Assembly: GCF_021391395.1 (NCBI RefSeq)
Contig: NZ_CP090059.1
Location: forward strand, 2,713,001 to 2,777,000
Origin: Sphingomonas cannabina
GTDB taxonomy: Bacteria; Pseudomonadota; Alphaproteobacteria; Sphingomonadales; Sphingomonadaceae
Reading direction: 5' to 3'
DNA length: 64,000 nucleotides
Numbering within the stretch: the stretch's first letter is position 1; each line of letters opens with the position of its first letter. The notes under the pieces were generated by a model that saw only the letters and a list, made by a program, of their open reading frames with translations, searched no databases and was not told where the DNA came from. This document shows, in pieces, positions 37,783 to 47,660 of the stretch. A program made the translations under genes and the position numbers.

Positions 37783-39342
37783 ATGCACGATCCCTATCCC
37801 GACCCCTATGATGTCGTAATCGCCGGAGCCGGCCCCGTCGGCCTGTTTCTCGCTTGTGAGCTGCGCCTCTCCGGCCTCTCGGTCCTGATTCTGGAGCAAG
37901 GCGAGGACCCGCACTCTCCCTTGAAGCGACTTCCGTTCGGGATGCGCGGCCTTTCTGCGCCCACCCTCGAAGCCTTTTACCGTCGCGGATTGCTGGACGA
38001 CATCGTCACAGCCCAGCGCGCGAACGATGACGCGGGGGGCCGCACCCCGGCTGAGGCACATTGGATGCAGCAGCCGCGCCGTCCCGGAGGCCATTTCGCC
38101 GGCATCCAGTTCTATCACGACGACATCGATACTTCGGCATGGCGATATCGCCTGCCGAGCCCGGCCGGCACCGGCATGGCGGTCGAGATGGAGACACTCG
38201 AATCCGTTCTGGCCGCGCGAGCCATTGCGATGGGGGTCGAGATCCGGCGCGGCATGGCCGTCGAGGGCTTCGATCCTTCGGACGAGGAGGTGACCGTCCG
38301 CGCCGCCGGACAGACCTTCCGGGGACGCTGGCTCGTCGGCTGTGACGGCGGCCGCAGCACGGTGCGCAAAACGGGCGGCTTCGGATTCGCCGGCACCGAT
38401 CCCGAGTTCACCGGCTATTCCATCGATGTCGAGATGGCCGATCCGGACGGGCTTCGCCCGGGGCGCCACTATACGCCGACGGGCATGTATACCTATGCAC
38501 GGCCAGGGGTGATCGCGATGGTAGACTTCGACGGCGGCGCCTTCCACCGAACCCGTCCGGTCACGCTTGACCATGTGCAGGCAGTGCTGCGCCGCGTTTC
38601 GGGCACGGATATTACCCTGACGGCCCTCCGGCTCGCCACCACCTGGACGGATCGTGCCTGCCAGGCGACGGCCTATCGCAGGGGACGGGTGCTGCTCGCG
38701 GGCGATGCCGCGCATATCCATTCTCCTCTCGGAGGCCAGGGGCTCAATCTGGGGCTCGGCGACGCGATGAACCTGGGATGGAAGCTCGCCGCCACGATCC
38801 GCGGCGACGCACCGGCCGGCCTGCTCGACAGCTATATGACCGAGCGGCACCCGGTAGGGGCCCAGGTCCTCGACTGGTCGCGGGCCCAGGTCGCGCTCAT
38901 GCGGCCGACGCCGAGCACCCGTGCGCTCGAATCGATCATCCGCGATCTCATCGAGACCCGTGACGGCGCGACCTACTTCGCCGAGCGCGTGTGGGGCGTT
39001 TCCCTCCGCTACGACCTAGGCGGCAACCATCCGCTGGTGGGCCGCAGCGTCCCCGATTTCGAACTGGCCGACGGGACGAGGGTCGGCGATCTGCTGACCG
39101 AAGGGAAAGGCTTGTTTCTGGACTTCGACCCTCGCGCGCCGCTTCAAGCCCTCGCAAGGCGCTGGAAGGGGCGGATCGCCTATATCGCGGCCGACGCCAA
39201 GGATCGGCTCGGCCTGAGCGCCGTGCTGGTGCGCCCCGACGGTTTCGTCGCCTGGGCCAGCGAGGCCGCCGCCGCCGATGAGGACGCCGCTCGGGCCGCT
39301 TTGCGATGGTTCGGCCAACCTGAGGCACATAGGCCCGCCTAG
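37783..39342 (+). CDS. FAD-dependent aromatic monooxygenase (PheA/TfdB type)
   Basis: 519 residues. DVVIAGAGPVGLFLACEL is the FAD-binding GxGxxG, LVGCDGGRSTVRK the DG motif and LLAGDAAHIHSPLGGQGLNL the GD motif, in that order, as in class A flavin hydroxylases. The last about 120 residues (VGRSVPDFELADG...) resemble the thioredoxin-like C-terminal domain of phenol and polyketide hydroxylases. ATG 37783 has AAGGAG 7-12 bp upstream. It stands alone, so the substrate is not indicated. Confidence 0.87.
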   Translation: MHDPYPDPYDVVIAGAGPVGLFLACELRLSGLSVLILEQGEDPHSPLKRLPFGMRGLSAPTLEAFYRRGLLDDIVTAQRANDDAGGRTPAEAHWMQQPRRPGGHFAGIQFYHDDIDTSAWRYRLPSPAGTGMAVEMETLESVLAARAIAMGVEIRRGMAVEGFDPSDEEVTVRAAGQTFRGRWLVGCDGGRSTVRKTGGFGFAGTDPEFTGYSIDVEMADPDGLRPGRHYTPTGMYTYARPGVIAMVDFDGGAFHRTRPVTLDHVQAVLRRVSGTDITLTALRLATTWTDRACQATAYRRGRVLLAGDAAHIHSPLGGQGLNLGLGDAMNLGWKLAATIRGDAPAGLLDSYMTERHPVGAQVLDWSRAQVALMRPTPSTRALESIIRDLIETRDGATYFAERVWGVSLRYDLGGNHPLVGRSVPDFELADGTRVGDLLTEGKGLFLDFDPRAPLQALARRWKGRIAYIAADAKDRLGLSAVLVRPDGFVAWASEAAAADEDAARAALRWFGQPEAHRPA

Positions 39343-39575
39343 CTCCTCCGATGCCGCTCGCACGGCGCACCATGACGCATTTGTCATTTGCGCAGCGCAG
39401 CATCGTCGCCTACATGGCCACCCGCGGACAGCAGCGTCCGTAGTCCGAACCCCCGAGGGGATCATGTCCAACAACGACCAAAGTCGATCGAGATTGCCCG
39501 CCGGGCCTCGCCGTTGAGCTGATCCTGTCGGCTCACCGCGACGGTCCGAGCGGGCCGTCGCAAGCGAGGTGAGCC

Positions 39576-40022
39576 ATGAACACCACCATCCGTTTCCTCA
39601 CCCAGTCCTGGCGCCGCGACGGCGTGCGCCGCGACGCCAATGAGCTGTTCGCCGAGCGCCTGACCTTCGGCGAGCGCCTGGCCGACCGCGTCGCCGCGAT
39701 CGGCGGTTCTTGGGGCTTCATCATCGGGTTCGGCCTGTTCCTCGGCCTGTGGGCGGTGACCAACACCGTCCTGCTCGGGATGCGGGCGTTCGACCCCTTC
39801 CCCTTCATCTTCCTCAACCTGATGCTGTCGATGCTCGCCGCGCTGCAGGCGCCGATCATCATGATGAGCCAGAACCGCCAGGCGGCGAAGGACCGGTTCG
39901 ACGCGCGGCTCGACTATGAGACCAATTTGCGCGCCGAGGCGCAGATCGAGGCGCTGCACGAGAAGATCGACGCGCTCACCGAGACGGTGATGCGGCTGAC
40001 CCTCGAGAACAAGGCCGCGTGA
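39576..40022 (+). CDS. DUF1003 family membrane protein
   Basis: 148 residues with two adjacent membrane spans (about 45-65 and 75-95) joined by a short loop, then a cytoplasmic coiled-coil C-terminus (IEALHEKIDALTETV). ADRVAAIGGSWGFIIGF and DPFPFIFLNLMLS are typical of DUF1003. Function is not known. It precedes corA by 125 bp and may share its transcript. Confidence 0.85.
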   Translation: MNTTIRFLTQSWRRDGVRRDANELFAERLTFGERLADRVAAIGGSWGFIIGFGLFLGLWAVTNTVLLGMRAFDPFPFIFLNLMLSMLAALQAPIIMMSQNRQAAKDRFDARLDYETNLRAEAQIEALHEKIDALTETVMRLTLENKAA

Positions 40023-40147
40023 CGCCGCCGCCCCTGGAGACCGCAATGGACCCCGACAGTCAACCTAGCCCGAACTCCCGCGCAGCAACCGGCTGACCTT
40101 CCTGGTCCGACCGGTGCTGCGGCCGCAGCAACCGGAAGGACAGACCC

Positions 40148-41107
40148 ATGCTGACAGCCTTCGGCCGGCATCACGACCGGCTCGTTCCCATCGACATAGA
40201 CACCCCCGGCGCCGCTGCGCCGCTCTGGATCGACCTCGACGCCCCCTCCGACGAAGAGGCGGCGCTCGTCGCGCAACGCTTCGGCATCGCCGTCCCGAGC
40301 CGCTCCGACATGGACGACATCGAGCCGTCCTCGCGCCTCTATCGCGAGGACGGCGTCGCGTTCATGACCGTGACCGTGGCGACCGGCGGCGACGGCAAGT
40401 CGCCCGTCACCTTCGCGCTCGGCCGCGAGGTGCTGGTGACGGTGCGCTATGCCGATCCCACGCCGTTCGGCAATTTTGTGCACCGGCCGCTCGCCGCCGA
40501 TGCCGCGATGAGCGCCGAGACGGTGATGACCGGCCTCGTCGAGACGATCGTCGACCGCATCGCCGATACGCTGGAGCAGATCGGCGGGACGCTCGACGGG
40601 GTGTCGCGCGAGGTGTTCGCGGGCGGTCCCAGCAACCCGACCGCGAAGACCCGCGACCTCCAGGCCATTCTCGAGCAGATCGGCCGCGCGGGCGACCTGC
40701 TTACCCGGCTGCGCGAGAGCCTGGTCGGGCTCAACCGCCTGCTCAGCTTCCACGGTGCCCATGCCGCCACCTCGAAGCCGGCGCGCGAGGCGCGGGCGCG
40801 GCTCAAGACCGTCCAGCGCGACGTGCTGTCGCTGACCGATCATGCGGGCTTCCTGTCGGCCAAGGTCAACTTCCTGCTCGACGCGACGCTGGGGCTCATC
40901 AACCTCGAGCAGAACCAGATCATCAAGATCTTCACCGTCGCTTCGGTCGCTTTCCTGCCGCCGACGCTGATCGCGTCGCTCTACGGCATGAACTTCGAGA
41001 TGATGCCGGAGCTCAAATGGAGCCTCGGCTATCCGTTCGCGATCGTGCTGATGGTGCTGTCGGCGGCGATCCCCTTCGCCTATTTCTCGCGCCGGGGGTG
41101 GCTGTGA
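40148..41107 (+). CDS. corA: CorA family magnesium/divalent cation transporter
   Basis: 319 residues with a large cytoplasmic N-terminal domain and two C-terminal membrane spans. SLYGMNFEMMPEL has the GMN selectivity signature at the end of the first span. The family forms pentameric Mg2+ channels in the inner membrane. The stop overlaps the following gene (GTGA). Confidence 0.92.
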   Translation: MLTAFGRHHDRLVPIDIDTPGAAAPLWIDLDAPSDEEAALVAQRFGIAVPSRSDMDDIEPSSRLYREDGVAFMTVTVATGGDGKSPVTFALGREVLVTVRYADPTPFGNFVHRPLAADAAMSAETVMTGLVETIVDRIADTLEQIGGTLDGVSREVFAGGPSNPTAKTRDLQAILEQIGRAGDLLTRLRESLVGLNRLLSFHGAHAATSKPAREARARLKTVQRDVLSLTDHAGFLSAKVNFLLDATLGLINLEQNQIIKIFTVASVAFLPPTLIASLYGMNFEMMPELKWSLGYPFAIVLMVLSAAIPFAYFSRRGWL

Positions 41108-41763
41108 TCCGCGCAGGTGTCCTGGTGGTTGCCGCCGTCTGGGTGTTGCCCGCGGCGGCGAGCGGCGGCGCGCATGTGGTCGACGATGCGGCGGTGGAGA
41201 TCGTCGGCACCTGCCATCTGGAAAGCTGGGTCAGCCGGACTGGGCGGCAGGGGGTCCTCGTCAACAGCGCGCCGGCATGTACCTTCCGTATCCTGCCGCG
41301 CATCGAGTTCGGCGGTGCGCTCCAGCGCGAATGGCTGCGGGGCGAGGATGCGCGCACGCTGGCAGGCCCCAGCATCAAGCTGCTGCTCGCCGCTCCGTCT
41401 CACGGGCCGTCGCTTGCGCTGGTCGGCACCGCCGCGATCGACACCCGCTCCGGCGCTATTGCCACTGCGTCCGTGATCGCGCCGGTGACGTTCACGCTGT
41501 CAGGCCGGACGCGGCTCAACCTCAATGCCGGATGGACGCGCAACGGCCGGCGCGACGCCGCATTCTACGGCGCACAGGTCGAGCATGCGGTCAACGAGAC
41601 GCTGGCGGTGATGGTGGAGGCGTATCGCCTCGGCGGGGCGACCGGCGTCCAGAGCGGGCTGCGCTGGACGCCGAAGCCGGGCCGGATCGACGTCGACCTG
41701 CTCGTCGCGCGCGAGACCAACCTGCCGCCGCGCTTTACCTTCGGCCTGACGGTGCGGACTTAG
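41104..41763 (+). CDS. Secreted protein of unknown function
   Basis: 219 residues. The start is GTG 41104, overlapping the CorA stop (GTGA), and gives a clean signal peptide (VLVVAAVWVLPAAASGG). Two Cys (TCHLESW, APACTF) could form a disulfide. The rest is rich in alternating hydrophobic strands (TLAGPSIKLLLAA, RLNLNAGWTRNG, AVMVEAYRLGG) that look like an outer-membrane beta-barrel or beta-sandwich. No family recognised. Confidence 0.7.
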   Translation: MIRAGVLVVAAVWVLPAAASGGAHVVDDAAVEIVGTCHLESWVSRTGRQGVLVNSAPACTFRILPRIEFGGALQREWLRGEDARTLAGPSIKLLLAAPSHGPSLALVGTAAIDTRSGAIATASVIAPVTFTLSGRTRLNLNAGWTRNGRRDAAFYGAQVEHAVNETLAVMVEAYRLGGATGVQSGLRWTPKPGRIDVDLLVARETNLPPRFTFGLTVRT

Positions 41764-41775
41764 AAAGCAGTATCA

Positions 41776-41851
41776 GTGCTCCTGCGAAGGCAGGAGCTCA
41801 GGCCGCAAGCGATGTACTCATGATCCAGGGCTCCTGCCTTCGCAGAAGCAC
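41776..41851. repeat. Palindromic intergenic element, family A (copy 3)
   Basis: GTGCTCCTGCGAAGGCAGGA at the left mirrors TCCTGCCTTCGCAGAAGCAC at the right, with one mismatch in the right arm and GGCCGCAAGC in the spacer. It lies in the convergent gap between the secreted protein and clpX and could serve as a two-way terminator. Confidence 0.88.
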
Positions 41852-41889
41852 GGTTCAATTTCATCCGGACAAACCAGCCAACGGCCGAA

Positions 41890-43161
41890 TCAGGCCGCGT
41901 CGCCGGCCTTTTCCTTCTCTTTCTTGGCATAGACGCGCACCGGCTCCTTGGTGCCGGCGACGACGTCCTTGTCGATCATCACCTCGTCGACGCCGTCCAT
42001 GCTGGGCAGGTCGAACATGGTGTCGAGCAATATGCCTTCCAGGATCGAGCGCAGGCCGCGCGCGCCGGTCTTGCGGTCGATCGCCTTCTTGGCGGTCGCC
42101 ACCAGCGCATCGTCGGTGAAGCCCAGCTTCACCTCCTCCATGTCGAACAGCTTCTGATACTGTTTGACCAGCGCGTTCTTGGGCTCGGTCAGGATCTTGA
42201 CCAGCGCCTCTGTGTCGAGATCCTCGAGCGTCGCGATCACCGGCAGGCGGCCGACGAACTCGGGGATCAGGCCGAACTTGAGCAGGTCCTCCGGCTCGAC
42301 GTTCTTCAGCACCTCGCCGGTGCGCCGCTCCTCGGGCGCGGCGACGTGCGCGCCGAAGCCGATCGACTTGCCCTGGAGGCGGTCGCCGATGATCTTGTCG
42401 AGGCCCGAGAAGGCACCGCCGCAGATGAACAGGATGTTGGTCGTGTCGACCTGCAGGAACTCCTGCTGCGGGTGCTTGCGGCCGCCCTGCGGGGGAACGG
42501 AGGCGGTTGTGCCCTCCATCAGCTTGAGCAGCGCCTGCTGCACGCCCTCGCCCGAGACGTCGCGGGTGATCGACGGATTCTCGGCCTTGCGGCTGATCTT
42601 GTCGATCTCGTCGATGTAGACGATGCCGCGCTGCGCCCGCTCGACATTGTAGTCGGACGCCTGGAGCAGCTTGAGGATGATGTTCTCGACGTCCTCGCCG
42701 ACATAGCCCGCCTCGGTCAGCGTGGTCGCGTCGGCCATGGTGAAGGGCACGTCGAGGATGCGCGCCAGCGTCTGCGCCAGCAGCGTCTTGCCGCAGCCGG
42801 TCGGGCCGACGAGCAGGATGTTCGACTTGGAGAGCTCGACCTCGGCACCCTTGGCGCCGTGGTTGAGGCGCTTGTAGTGGTTGTGCACCGCCACCGAGAG
42901 CACGCGCTTGGCGCGGCTCTGGCCGATCACGTAATCGTCGAGGACGTCGCAGATCTCCTGCGGCGTGGGGACGCCGCCGTCCTTCTTCGACACCAGCGCG
43001 GACTTGGTCTCCTCGCGGATGATGTCGTTGCACAGCTCCACGCACTCGTCGCAGATGAAGACGGTGGGGCCCGCGATCAGCTTGCGCACCTCGTGCTGCG
43101 ATTTGCCGCAGAAGGAGCAATAGAGGGTGCTCTTCGAGTCGCCACCGCTCAGCTTGGTCAT
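41890..43161 (-). CDS. clpX: ATP-dependent Clp protease, ATPase subunit ClpX
   Basis: 423 residues. The N-terminal C4 zinc finger (LYCSFCGKS and ICDECVELC) is followed by [12 protein letters not shown] (Walker A), VYIDEIDKI (Walker B), and the pore loop in [10 protein letters not shown]. It unfolds proteins for ClpP. clpP lies 283 bp upstream on the same strand; that gap holds no supported gene. Confidence 0.97.
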   Translation of the reverse strand: MTKLSGGDSKSTLYCSFCGKSQHEVRKLIAGPTVFICDECVELCNDIIREETKSALVSKKDGGVPTPQEICDVLDDYVIGQSRAKRVLSVAVHNHYKRLNHGAKGAEVELSKSNILLVGPTGCGKTLLAQTLARILDVPFTMADATTLTEAGYVGEDVENIILKLLQASDYNVERAQRGIVYIDEIDKISRKAENPSITRDVSGEGVQQALLKLMEGTTASVPPQGGRKHPQQEFLQVDTTNILFICGGAFSGLDKIIGDRLQGKSIGFGAHVAAPEERRTGEVLKNVEPEDLLKFGLIPEFVGRLPVIATLEDLDTEALVKILTEPKNALVKQYQKLFDMEEVKLGFTDDALVATAKKAIDRKTGARGLRSILEGILLDTMFDLPSMDGVDEVMIDKDVVAGTKEPVRVYAKKEKEKAGDAA

Positions 43162-43444
43162 TCAATCACCTCTTGCGCGCAGCTCATACAGGCGCGTCCA
43201 ACATTCGGGCACGCATCCTAGCGCACCCACGTAAACCCACAATGAAAATTCCGTTGGGTCATCTCAACTGGGGATCGCGGCGTCGCAACTTCGTCGACCG
43301 CTTCCTTCCTTCTTGAGATGGAGACCCGCGGTCTGGTGCACAAGCCCGGCTTGACCGCGTGAAGCCCCGCCGCGATCGGCGGAAGCGGCGGGATCGGCCA
43401 GTGGCAGCGAGATACTTACCCACCGGCCGATCCACCTACCCGGC

Positions 43445-44074
43445 TCAAGCGGCCTGGGCGGCGTCTTCGGCCGGAGTCGGGCGCTTGTCGAACACCTCGT
43501 CGACGATGCCGAAGGCCTTCGCCTCCTCGGCCTCGAGGAAGGTGTCGCGATCCATCGCCCGCTCGATCTCGGTCAGCTCCTTGCCGGTGTACTTGGCATA
43601 GAGATCGTTCATCCGCTTGCGGATGCGCAGGATCTCCTTGGCCTGGATCTCGATGTCCGACGCCATGCCCTGGGCGCCGCCCGAGGGCTGGTGGACCATG
43701 ATCCGGGCGTTGGTGAGCGCGACGCGCATGCCGGGCTCGCCCGAGGCGAGCAGGAAGCTGCCCATCGACGCCGCCTGGCCGATGCACACCGTGCCGACGC
43801 GCGGGCGGATGTACTGCATGGTGTCGTGGATCGCCATGCCCGCGGTCACCACGCCGCCCGGCGAGTTGATGTACATCCAGATGTCCTTCTTCGGATTCTC
43901 CGATTCGAGGAACAGCAGCTGGGCGGTGATGAGGGAGGCCATGTGGTCCTCGACCGGGCCGGTCACGAACACGATCCGCTCGCGCAGGAGGCGCGAGTAG
44001 ATGTCGAAGCTGCGTTCGCCGCGGCTCGACTGCTCGATGACGATGGGGACAAGGGCGCTCATAGGATCGTGCAT
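43445..44074 (-). CDS. clpP: ATP-dependent Clp protease proteolytic subunit
   Basis: 209 residues. [12 protein letters not shown] has the nucleophile Ser and [10 protein letters not shown] the catalytic His; the Asp lies near MDRDTFL. IYINSPGG is the oxyanion-loop motif. The start at 44074 is preceded by no other likely start; MSALVP a few residues later is an alternative. It forms the ClpXP peptidase chamber. Confidence 0.96.
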   Translation of the reverse strand: MHDPMSALVPIVIEQSSRGERSFDIYSRLLRERIVFVTGPVEDHMASLITAQLLFLESENPKKDIWMYINSPGGVVTAGMAIHDTMQYIRPRVGTVCIGQAASMGSFLLASGEPGMRVALTNARIMVHQPSGGAQGMASDIEIQAKEILRIRKRMNDLYAKYTGKELTEIERAMDRDTFLEAEEAKAFGIVDEVFDKRPTPAEDAAQAA

Positions 44075-44196
44075 GACAGTCCGCTCTGAAAGGTGGACGC
44101 CTTACATCGGCGTTCGACATTCCCGGTGCAAGAGGAGAACAAGGTGAACATCATGCGGACGGATCGCGCGGCACCCGTTTCCACTTCGGTCGCGGG

Positions 44197-45123
44197 CTAT
44201 GTCGAAGGTCCCGGCACGGCGAGGTAGGCGAGGCGACGCACCTCGCGACGGCCGCGGACGACGGTGTCCAGGATCAGGCCCGCGGTGCCGCTCAGCGACG
44301 CGAGGATCGTCAGGCCGGTCGCCAGGATCGCGGTCGGGAAGCGCGGGACCAGGCCCGTCTGGGCATAGGTGATCGCCAGGGGAATCGCGAGCAGCACCGC
44401 GATCAGCGCGAGCAGGCCGCCGATCAGGCCGAAGAACAGCATCGGCCGCTCGATTCGGTAGAGAGTGATGATGGTGCTGAGGATGCGCAGGCCGTCGCGA
44501 TAGGTGTTGAGCTTCGACGCGGAGCCCTCGGGGCGGGCGAAGTATGGTGTCTCGACCTCGCCGACCGGCATCTTGAGCTCCAGCGCGTGGACGCTGATCT
44601 CGGTCTCGATCTCGAACCCGCCGGAAAGGACCGGGAAGCTCTTCACGAACCGCCGCGAAAAGGCGCGGTAACCCGAGAAGATATCGGTGAAAGTCCGGCC
44701 GAACAGGCGGGCGAGAATGCCGGTCATCAGCCGGTTGCCGAGCACATGGCCGCGCCGGTAGGCCTCGACCGCCTCGTGGACGCGGATGCCGACCACCATG
44801 TCGAGGCCGTCGTCCAGCAGCCGCGCGACCATCTTCGGCGCAGCCTTGGCATCGTAGGTCGCGTCGCCGTCGGCCATCACATAGACGTCGGCGTCGACGT
44901 CGGCGAACATGCGGCGGACGACGTTGCCCTTGCCCTGCATGCGTTCCGAGCGGACGACCGCGCCGGCCGCCCTCGCCACCTCGACGGTGCGGTCGCGCGA
45001 ATTGTTGTCGTAGACGTAGATGGCGGCGCCGGGGAGCGCATCGCGGAAGCCCGCGATCGTCTGCGCGATCGCGGCTTCCTCGTTGTAGCAGGGCAGCAGG
45101 ACGGCGATGCGTGGCTGATTCAA
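44197..45123 (-). CDS. Membrane glycosyltransferase family 2 (DPM/GtrB-like)
   Basis: 308 residues. The N-terminal GT-A domain has VLLPCYNEEAAI and VMADGDATYD (DxD), then SGYRAFSRRF and FEIETEISVHA, typical of polyprenyl-phosphate glycosyltransferases. Two membrane spans follow (about 225-250 and 265-285). Such enzymes charge polyprenyl phosphate with a sugar for envelope glycan work. It sits between tig and clpP on the same strand. Confidence 0.88.
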   Translation of the reverse strand: MNQPRIAVLLPCYNEEAAIAQTIAGFRDALPGAAIYVYDNNSRDRTVEVARAAGAVVRSERMQGKGNVVRRMFADVDADVYVMADGDATYDAKAAPKMVARLLDDGLDMVVGIRVHEAVEAYRRGHVLGNRLMTGILARLFGRTFTDIFSGYRAFSRRFVKSFPVLSGGFEIETEISVHALELKMPVGEVETPYFARPEGSASKLNTYRDGLRILSTIITLYRIERPMLFFGLIGGLLALIAVLLAIPLAITYAQTGLVPRFPTAILATGLTILASLSGTAGLILDTVVRGRREVRRLAYLAVPGPST

Positions 45124-45141
45124 ATCGCGAAGCCCCCCAAA

Positions 45142-45325
45142 CCTTCTCCCCTTGTGGGAGAAGGATACCGTAGCTTAGCGGCGCCAGCCGCTTAACGGAG
45201 GTTGGATGAGGGGTAAGCGGCTTCCCAGAAGCCGCGCGGTCGCAAGCGCGATCGCCTTCCCCTCACCCAGCTCCGCCCCGGACTTGATCCGGGGCTGCGC
45301 AACCCTTTCCCACAAGGGGAAAGGG
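45142..45325. repeat. Palindromic intergenic element, family E
   Basis: CCTTCTCCCCTTGTGGGAGA at the left and CCCTTTCCCACAAGGGGAAA at the right are hairpins that also match each other in reverse, enclosing inner arms (GGATGAGGGG / CCCCTCACCC). At 184 bp it is longer than the other families. It lies between the glycosyltransferase start and the trigger factor stop. Confidence 0.75.
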
Positions 45326-45334
45326 AAGAAAAGG

Positions 45335-46945
45335 TTACGCTTCCGCCTTCTTCTTCGCCGGAGCCTTCTTGGCGGCGGGCTTGGCCTCCGTCTCGGCGGC
45401 CTCGGCCTTCTTCGCCGGCGCCTTGCGGGTCGCGGCCTTCTTGACCGGCTCCTCGGCGACCAGTTCGGCCTCGGCGACCGCTTCGCTCAGCGACTCGTCC
45501 TTCTTGGCGGCAGCCTTCTTCGCCGGAGCCTTCTCCTTGGCAGGAGCAGCCTTCTTCGACGACTTGCGCGGCTTGTGGTTGTCGTGGTCGTGGGTGTGGG
45601 TGCCCGAGGCGAAGCCATCGTCGCTCTCGATCGCGGCTTCCAGCTCCTCGCGGGTCACCTCGCGATCGGTGATGTCGGCCTTGTCGAACAGGAAGTCGAC
45701 GACCTTGTCCTCATAGAGCGGTGCACGCAGCTGGGCGGCGGCGAGCGGCTCCTGCTGGATGTACTGGACGAAGCGCTGGCGATCCTCCGGGCGGTACTGC
45801 GACGCCGCCTGCTGGATCAGCATGTTCATCTCCTGCGCCGTCACCTCGACGCCGTTGGCCTGGCCGATCTCCGAGAGCAGCAGGCCCAGGCGCACGCGGC
45901 GCTCGGCGATCGCGCGGTAATCGTCCTTCTCGGCCTCGAGCTCGGCCTTGGCCGCCTCGACGTCCTCCTCATGCTCGGCCTCGTGCTGGAGCTGGTGCCA
46001 GATCTGGTCGAACTCCTGCTCGACCATCGTCGGCGGCACCGGGAAATCGTGGCCCGCCGCGAGCTGGTCGAGCAGTTTGCGCTTCATATAGGTGCGGGTG
46101 AGGCCGTTGAGCTCCTGCTCGGCCTGGCCCTTGAGGATGCCGCGGAGCTGCTCGAGGCTCTCCAGGCCCAGGTTCTTGGCGAGGTCGTCGTCGATCTTGG
46201 TCTCGCCGGGCTTCTTCACCGCGGTGACCTTGACGTCGAAGGTCGCCGGCTTGCCCTTCAGATTCTCGACAGGGTAGTCCTCGGGGAAGGCGACCTCGAC
46301 CGTCTTCTCGTCGCCCGCCTTGACGCCGACCAGTTGGTCCTCGAAGCCCGGGATCAGGCGGCCGGAGCCGATCTCGATCGACATGTCGGTGCCGGTGCCG
46401 CCGTCGAAGGCGACGCCGTCGACCTTGCCTGCGAAGTCCATCACCACCAGGTCGCCTGTCTTGGCCTTGTAGGTTTTGGGCGCCTCGTCGAAGCTCTTCG
46501 ACTGGCCGGCGAGCTCGGCCAGGCGCTCGTCGATCTTCGCCTCGTCGACGGGCACCGTCAGCCGCTCGAGCTTCAGCCCGTCGATCGAGGGGGTCGGCAC
46601 GTCGGGCAGCACCTCGAGCTCGATGGTGATCTCGGCGTCCTTGCCGGCCTCATAATCGTCGTTGAGACGGACCGAAGGCTGGGTCGCCGGGCGCAGCTTG
46701 TACTCGCTGACCAGCGACTGCACGCCGTCCTGGATCGAGCTGTTGAGCGCGTCCTGCGCCAGCGCCTCGCCGTGCATCTTGCGGACCAGGTTCGCCGGCA
46801 CCTTGCCGGGGCGGAAGCCGGGCATGCGCACCTGCGGCGCGACGCGCTTGACCTCGGCATCGACCTTCTTGTCGATGTCCTTGGCAGTGATCTTGAGCGT
46901 ATAGGCGCGCTTCAGGCCCTCGTTCAGCGTCTCGACAGTCTGCAT
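45335..46945 (-). CDS. tig: Trigger factor with a long Lys/Ala-rich C-terminal tail
   Basis: 536 residues. The ribosome-binding N-terminal domain has the signature GFRPGKVPANLV, followed by the FKBP-type PPIase domain (GDLVVMDFAGKVDG, GSGRLIPGFEDQLVG) and the helical C-terminal chaperone arms. From about residue 440 there is an extra tail: a His-rich GTHTHDHDNH, then repeats of the AAPAKEKAPAKKAAAKK kind with an acidic middle. E. coli trigger factor has 432 residues. The tail looks histone H1-like and may bind nucleic acid or the ribosome. Confidence 0.95.
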   Translation of the reverse strand: MQTVETLNEGLKRAYTLKITAKDIDKKVDAEVKRVAPQVRMPGFRPGKVPANLVRKMHGEALAQDALNSSIQDGVQSLVSEYKLRPATQPSVRLNDDYEAGKDAEITIELEVLPDVPTPSIDGLKLERLTVPVDEAKIDERLAELAGQSKSFDEAPKTYKAKTGDLVVMDFAGKVDGVAFDGGTGTDMSIEIGSGRLIPGFEDQLVGVKAGDEKTVEVAFPEDYPVENLKGKPATFDVKVTAVKKPGETKIDDDLAKNLGLESLEQLRGILKGQAEQELNGLTRTYMKRKLLDQLAAGHDFPVPPTMVEQEFDQIWHQLQHEAEHEEDVEAAKAELEAEKDDYRAIAERRVRLGLLLSEIGQANGVEVTAQEMNMLIQQAASQYRPEDRQRFVQYIQQEPLAAAQLRAPLYEDKVVDFLFDKADITDREVTREELEAAIESDDGFASGTHTHDHDNHKPRKSSKKAAPAKEKAPAKKAAAKKDESLSEAVAEAELVAEEPVKKAATRKAPAKKAEAAETEAKPAAKKAPAKKKAEA

Positions 46946-47018
46946 GGGTCGGTGTTGCTCTCGTTCTCTAATCGGAATCCGTCAGGCGGCGTCCTGCCAG
47001 CGCGTGCGTGGAAGGGGC

Positions 47019-47103
47019 TGGTGCGGGCGAAGGGAGTCGAACCCCCACATCTTTCGATACTGGAACCTAAATCCAGCGCGTCTACCAGTTCCGCCACGCC
47101 CGC
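47019..47103 (-). tRNA. tRNA-Leu (anticodon UAG)
   Basis: The minus strand reads GCGGGCGTGGCGGAACTGGT at the 5' end, anticodon stem CTGGA/TCCAG with loop TTTAGGT, a class II variable arm, and GGTTCGACTCC in the T arm. The CCA end is encoded (TGG at 47019-47021). The anticodon TAG reads CUA. Confidence 0.95.
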
Positions 47104-47197
47104 ATACGGGACACCGCCGGTGTGCGCGCGGCTCTATAGCAAAGGCGCGCGCGGGCGCAACCGCGACGGGCAGGCAAACGTTGGATGGGCGAAGGAG

Positions 47198-47434
47198 ATG
47201 CCCGAAATGCCCGTCGAACCGCCGATCCCCGGCCCCGATGCCCCGCCCCCGCCCGGGCCGCCGCCGGCGCCGCAGCCGGGCCAGCCGACCACTCCGCCGC
47301 CCGAAACCCCGCCGCAGCCGGCGCCGGGGCGGCCGGACGCGCCGCCGCCGGAGGTCGATCCGCCGGGACCCGACATCGACGTGCCGACGCCGGGGAGCGA
47401 CCCGAGCACGCCGCCTATCCAGCCGATTGCCTGA
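47198..47434 (+). CDS. Short proline-rich protein
   Basis: 78 residues or, from the second Met at 47207, 75. More than a third of residues are Pro, in PPPPGPPPAPQPG-like runs with Asp and Gly toward the end. GAAGGAG ends one base before ATG 47198, which favours the 47207 start. There is no signal peptide. Other frames of the same DNA are open, so coding is likely but not certain. It could be a disordered linker-like protein; function unknown. Confidence 0.5.
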   Translation: MPEMPVEPPIPGPDAPPPPGPPPAPQPGQPTTPPPETPPQPAPGRPDAPPPEVDPPGPDIDVPTPGSDPSTPPIQPIA

Positions 47435-47447
47435 GAGGAATTACGTC

Positions 47448-47660
47448 ATGAGCGACCGGAATCGCGATCCACATCCCGACAGCCTGCCCGAGGATGACCA
47501 CGACGAGCGCAGCGACATCGAGCAGGCGGTCGAGAGCCGCAGCGACGAGCTCAAGCGCCGCGGCGCCGATACCGATTCGCCGCTAGAACCAACGGTGTCG
47601 GTCGACACTGCCGGTGGTGCCGGCGGGACGGTGAAGAATCAGGAGGATGCAGGGCAGTAG
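47448..47660 (+). CDS. Small charged hypothetical protein
   Basis: 70 residues, rich in Asp, Glu, Arg and Ser (LPEDDHDERSDIEQAVESR). GAGAGGA precedes ATG 47448. Predicted mostly disordered with one helix (IEQAVESRSDELKRR). It follows the proline-rich gene by 13 bp, so the two may be co-transcribed. No family recognised. Confidence 0.6.
   Translation: MSDRNRDPHPDSLPEDDHDERSDIEQAVESRSDELKRRGADTDSPLEPTVSVDTAGGAGGTVKNQEDAGQ

Noticed and set aside
47185..47451. Alternative Ala/Arg-rich frame over the proline-rich gene
   Set aside because: It has no ribosome site of its own, and its composition is typical of a shifted frame. The proline-rich frame has GAAGGAG before it.
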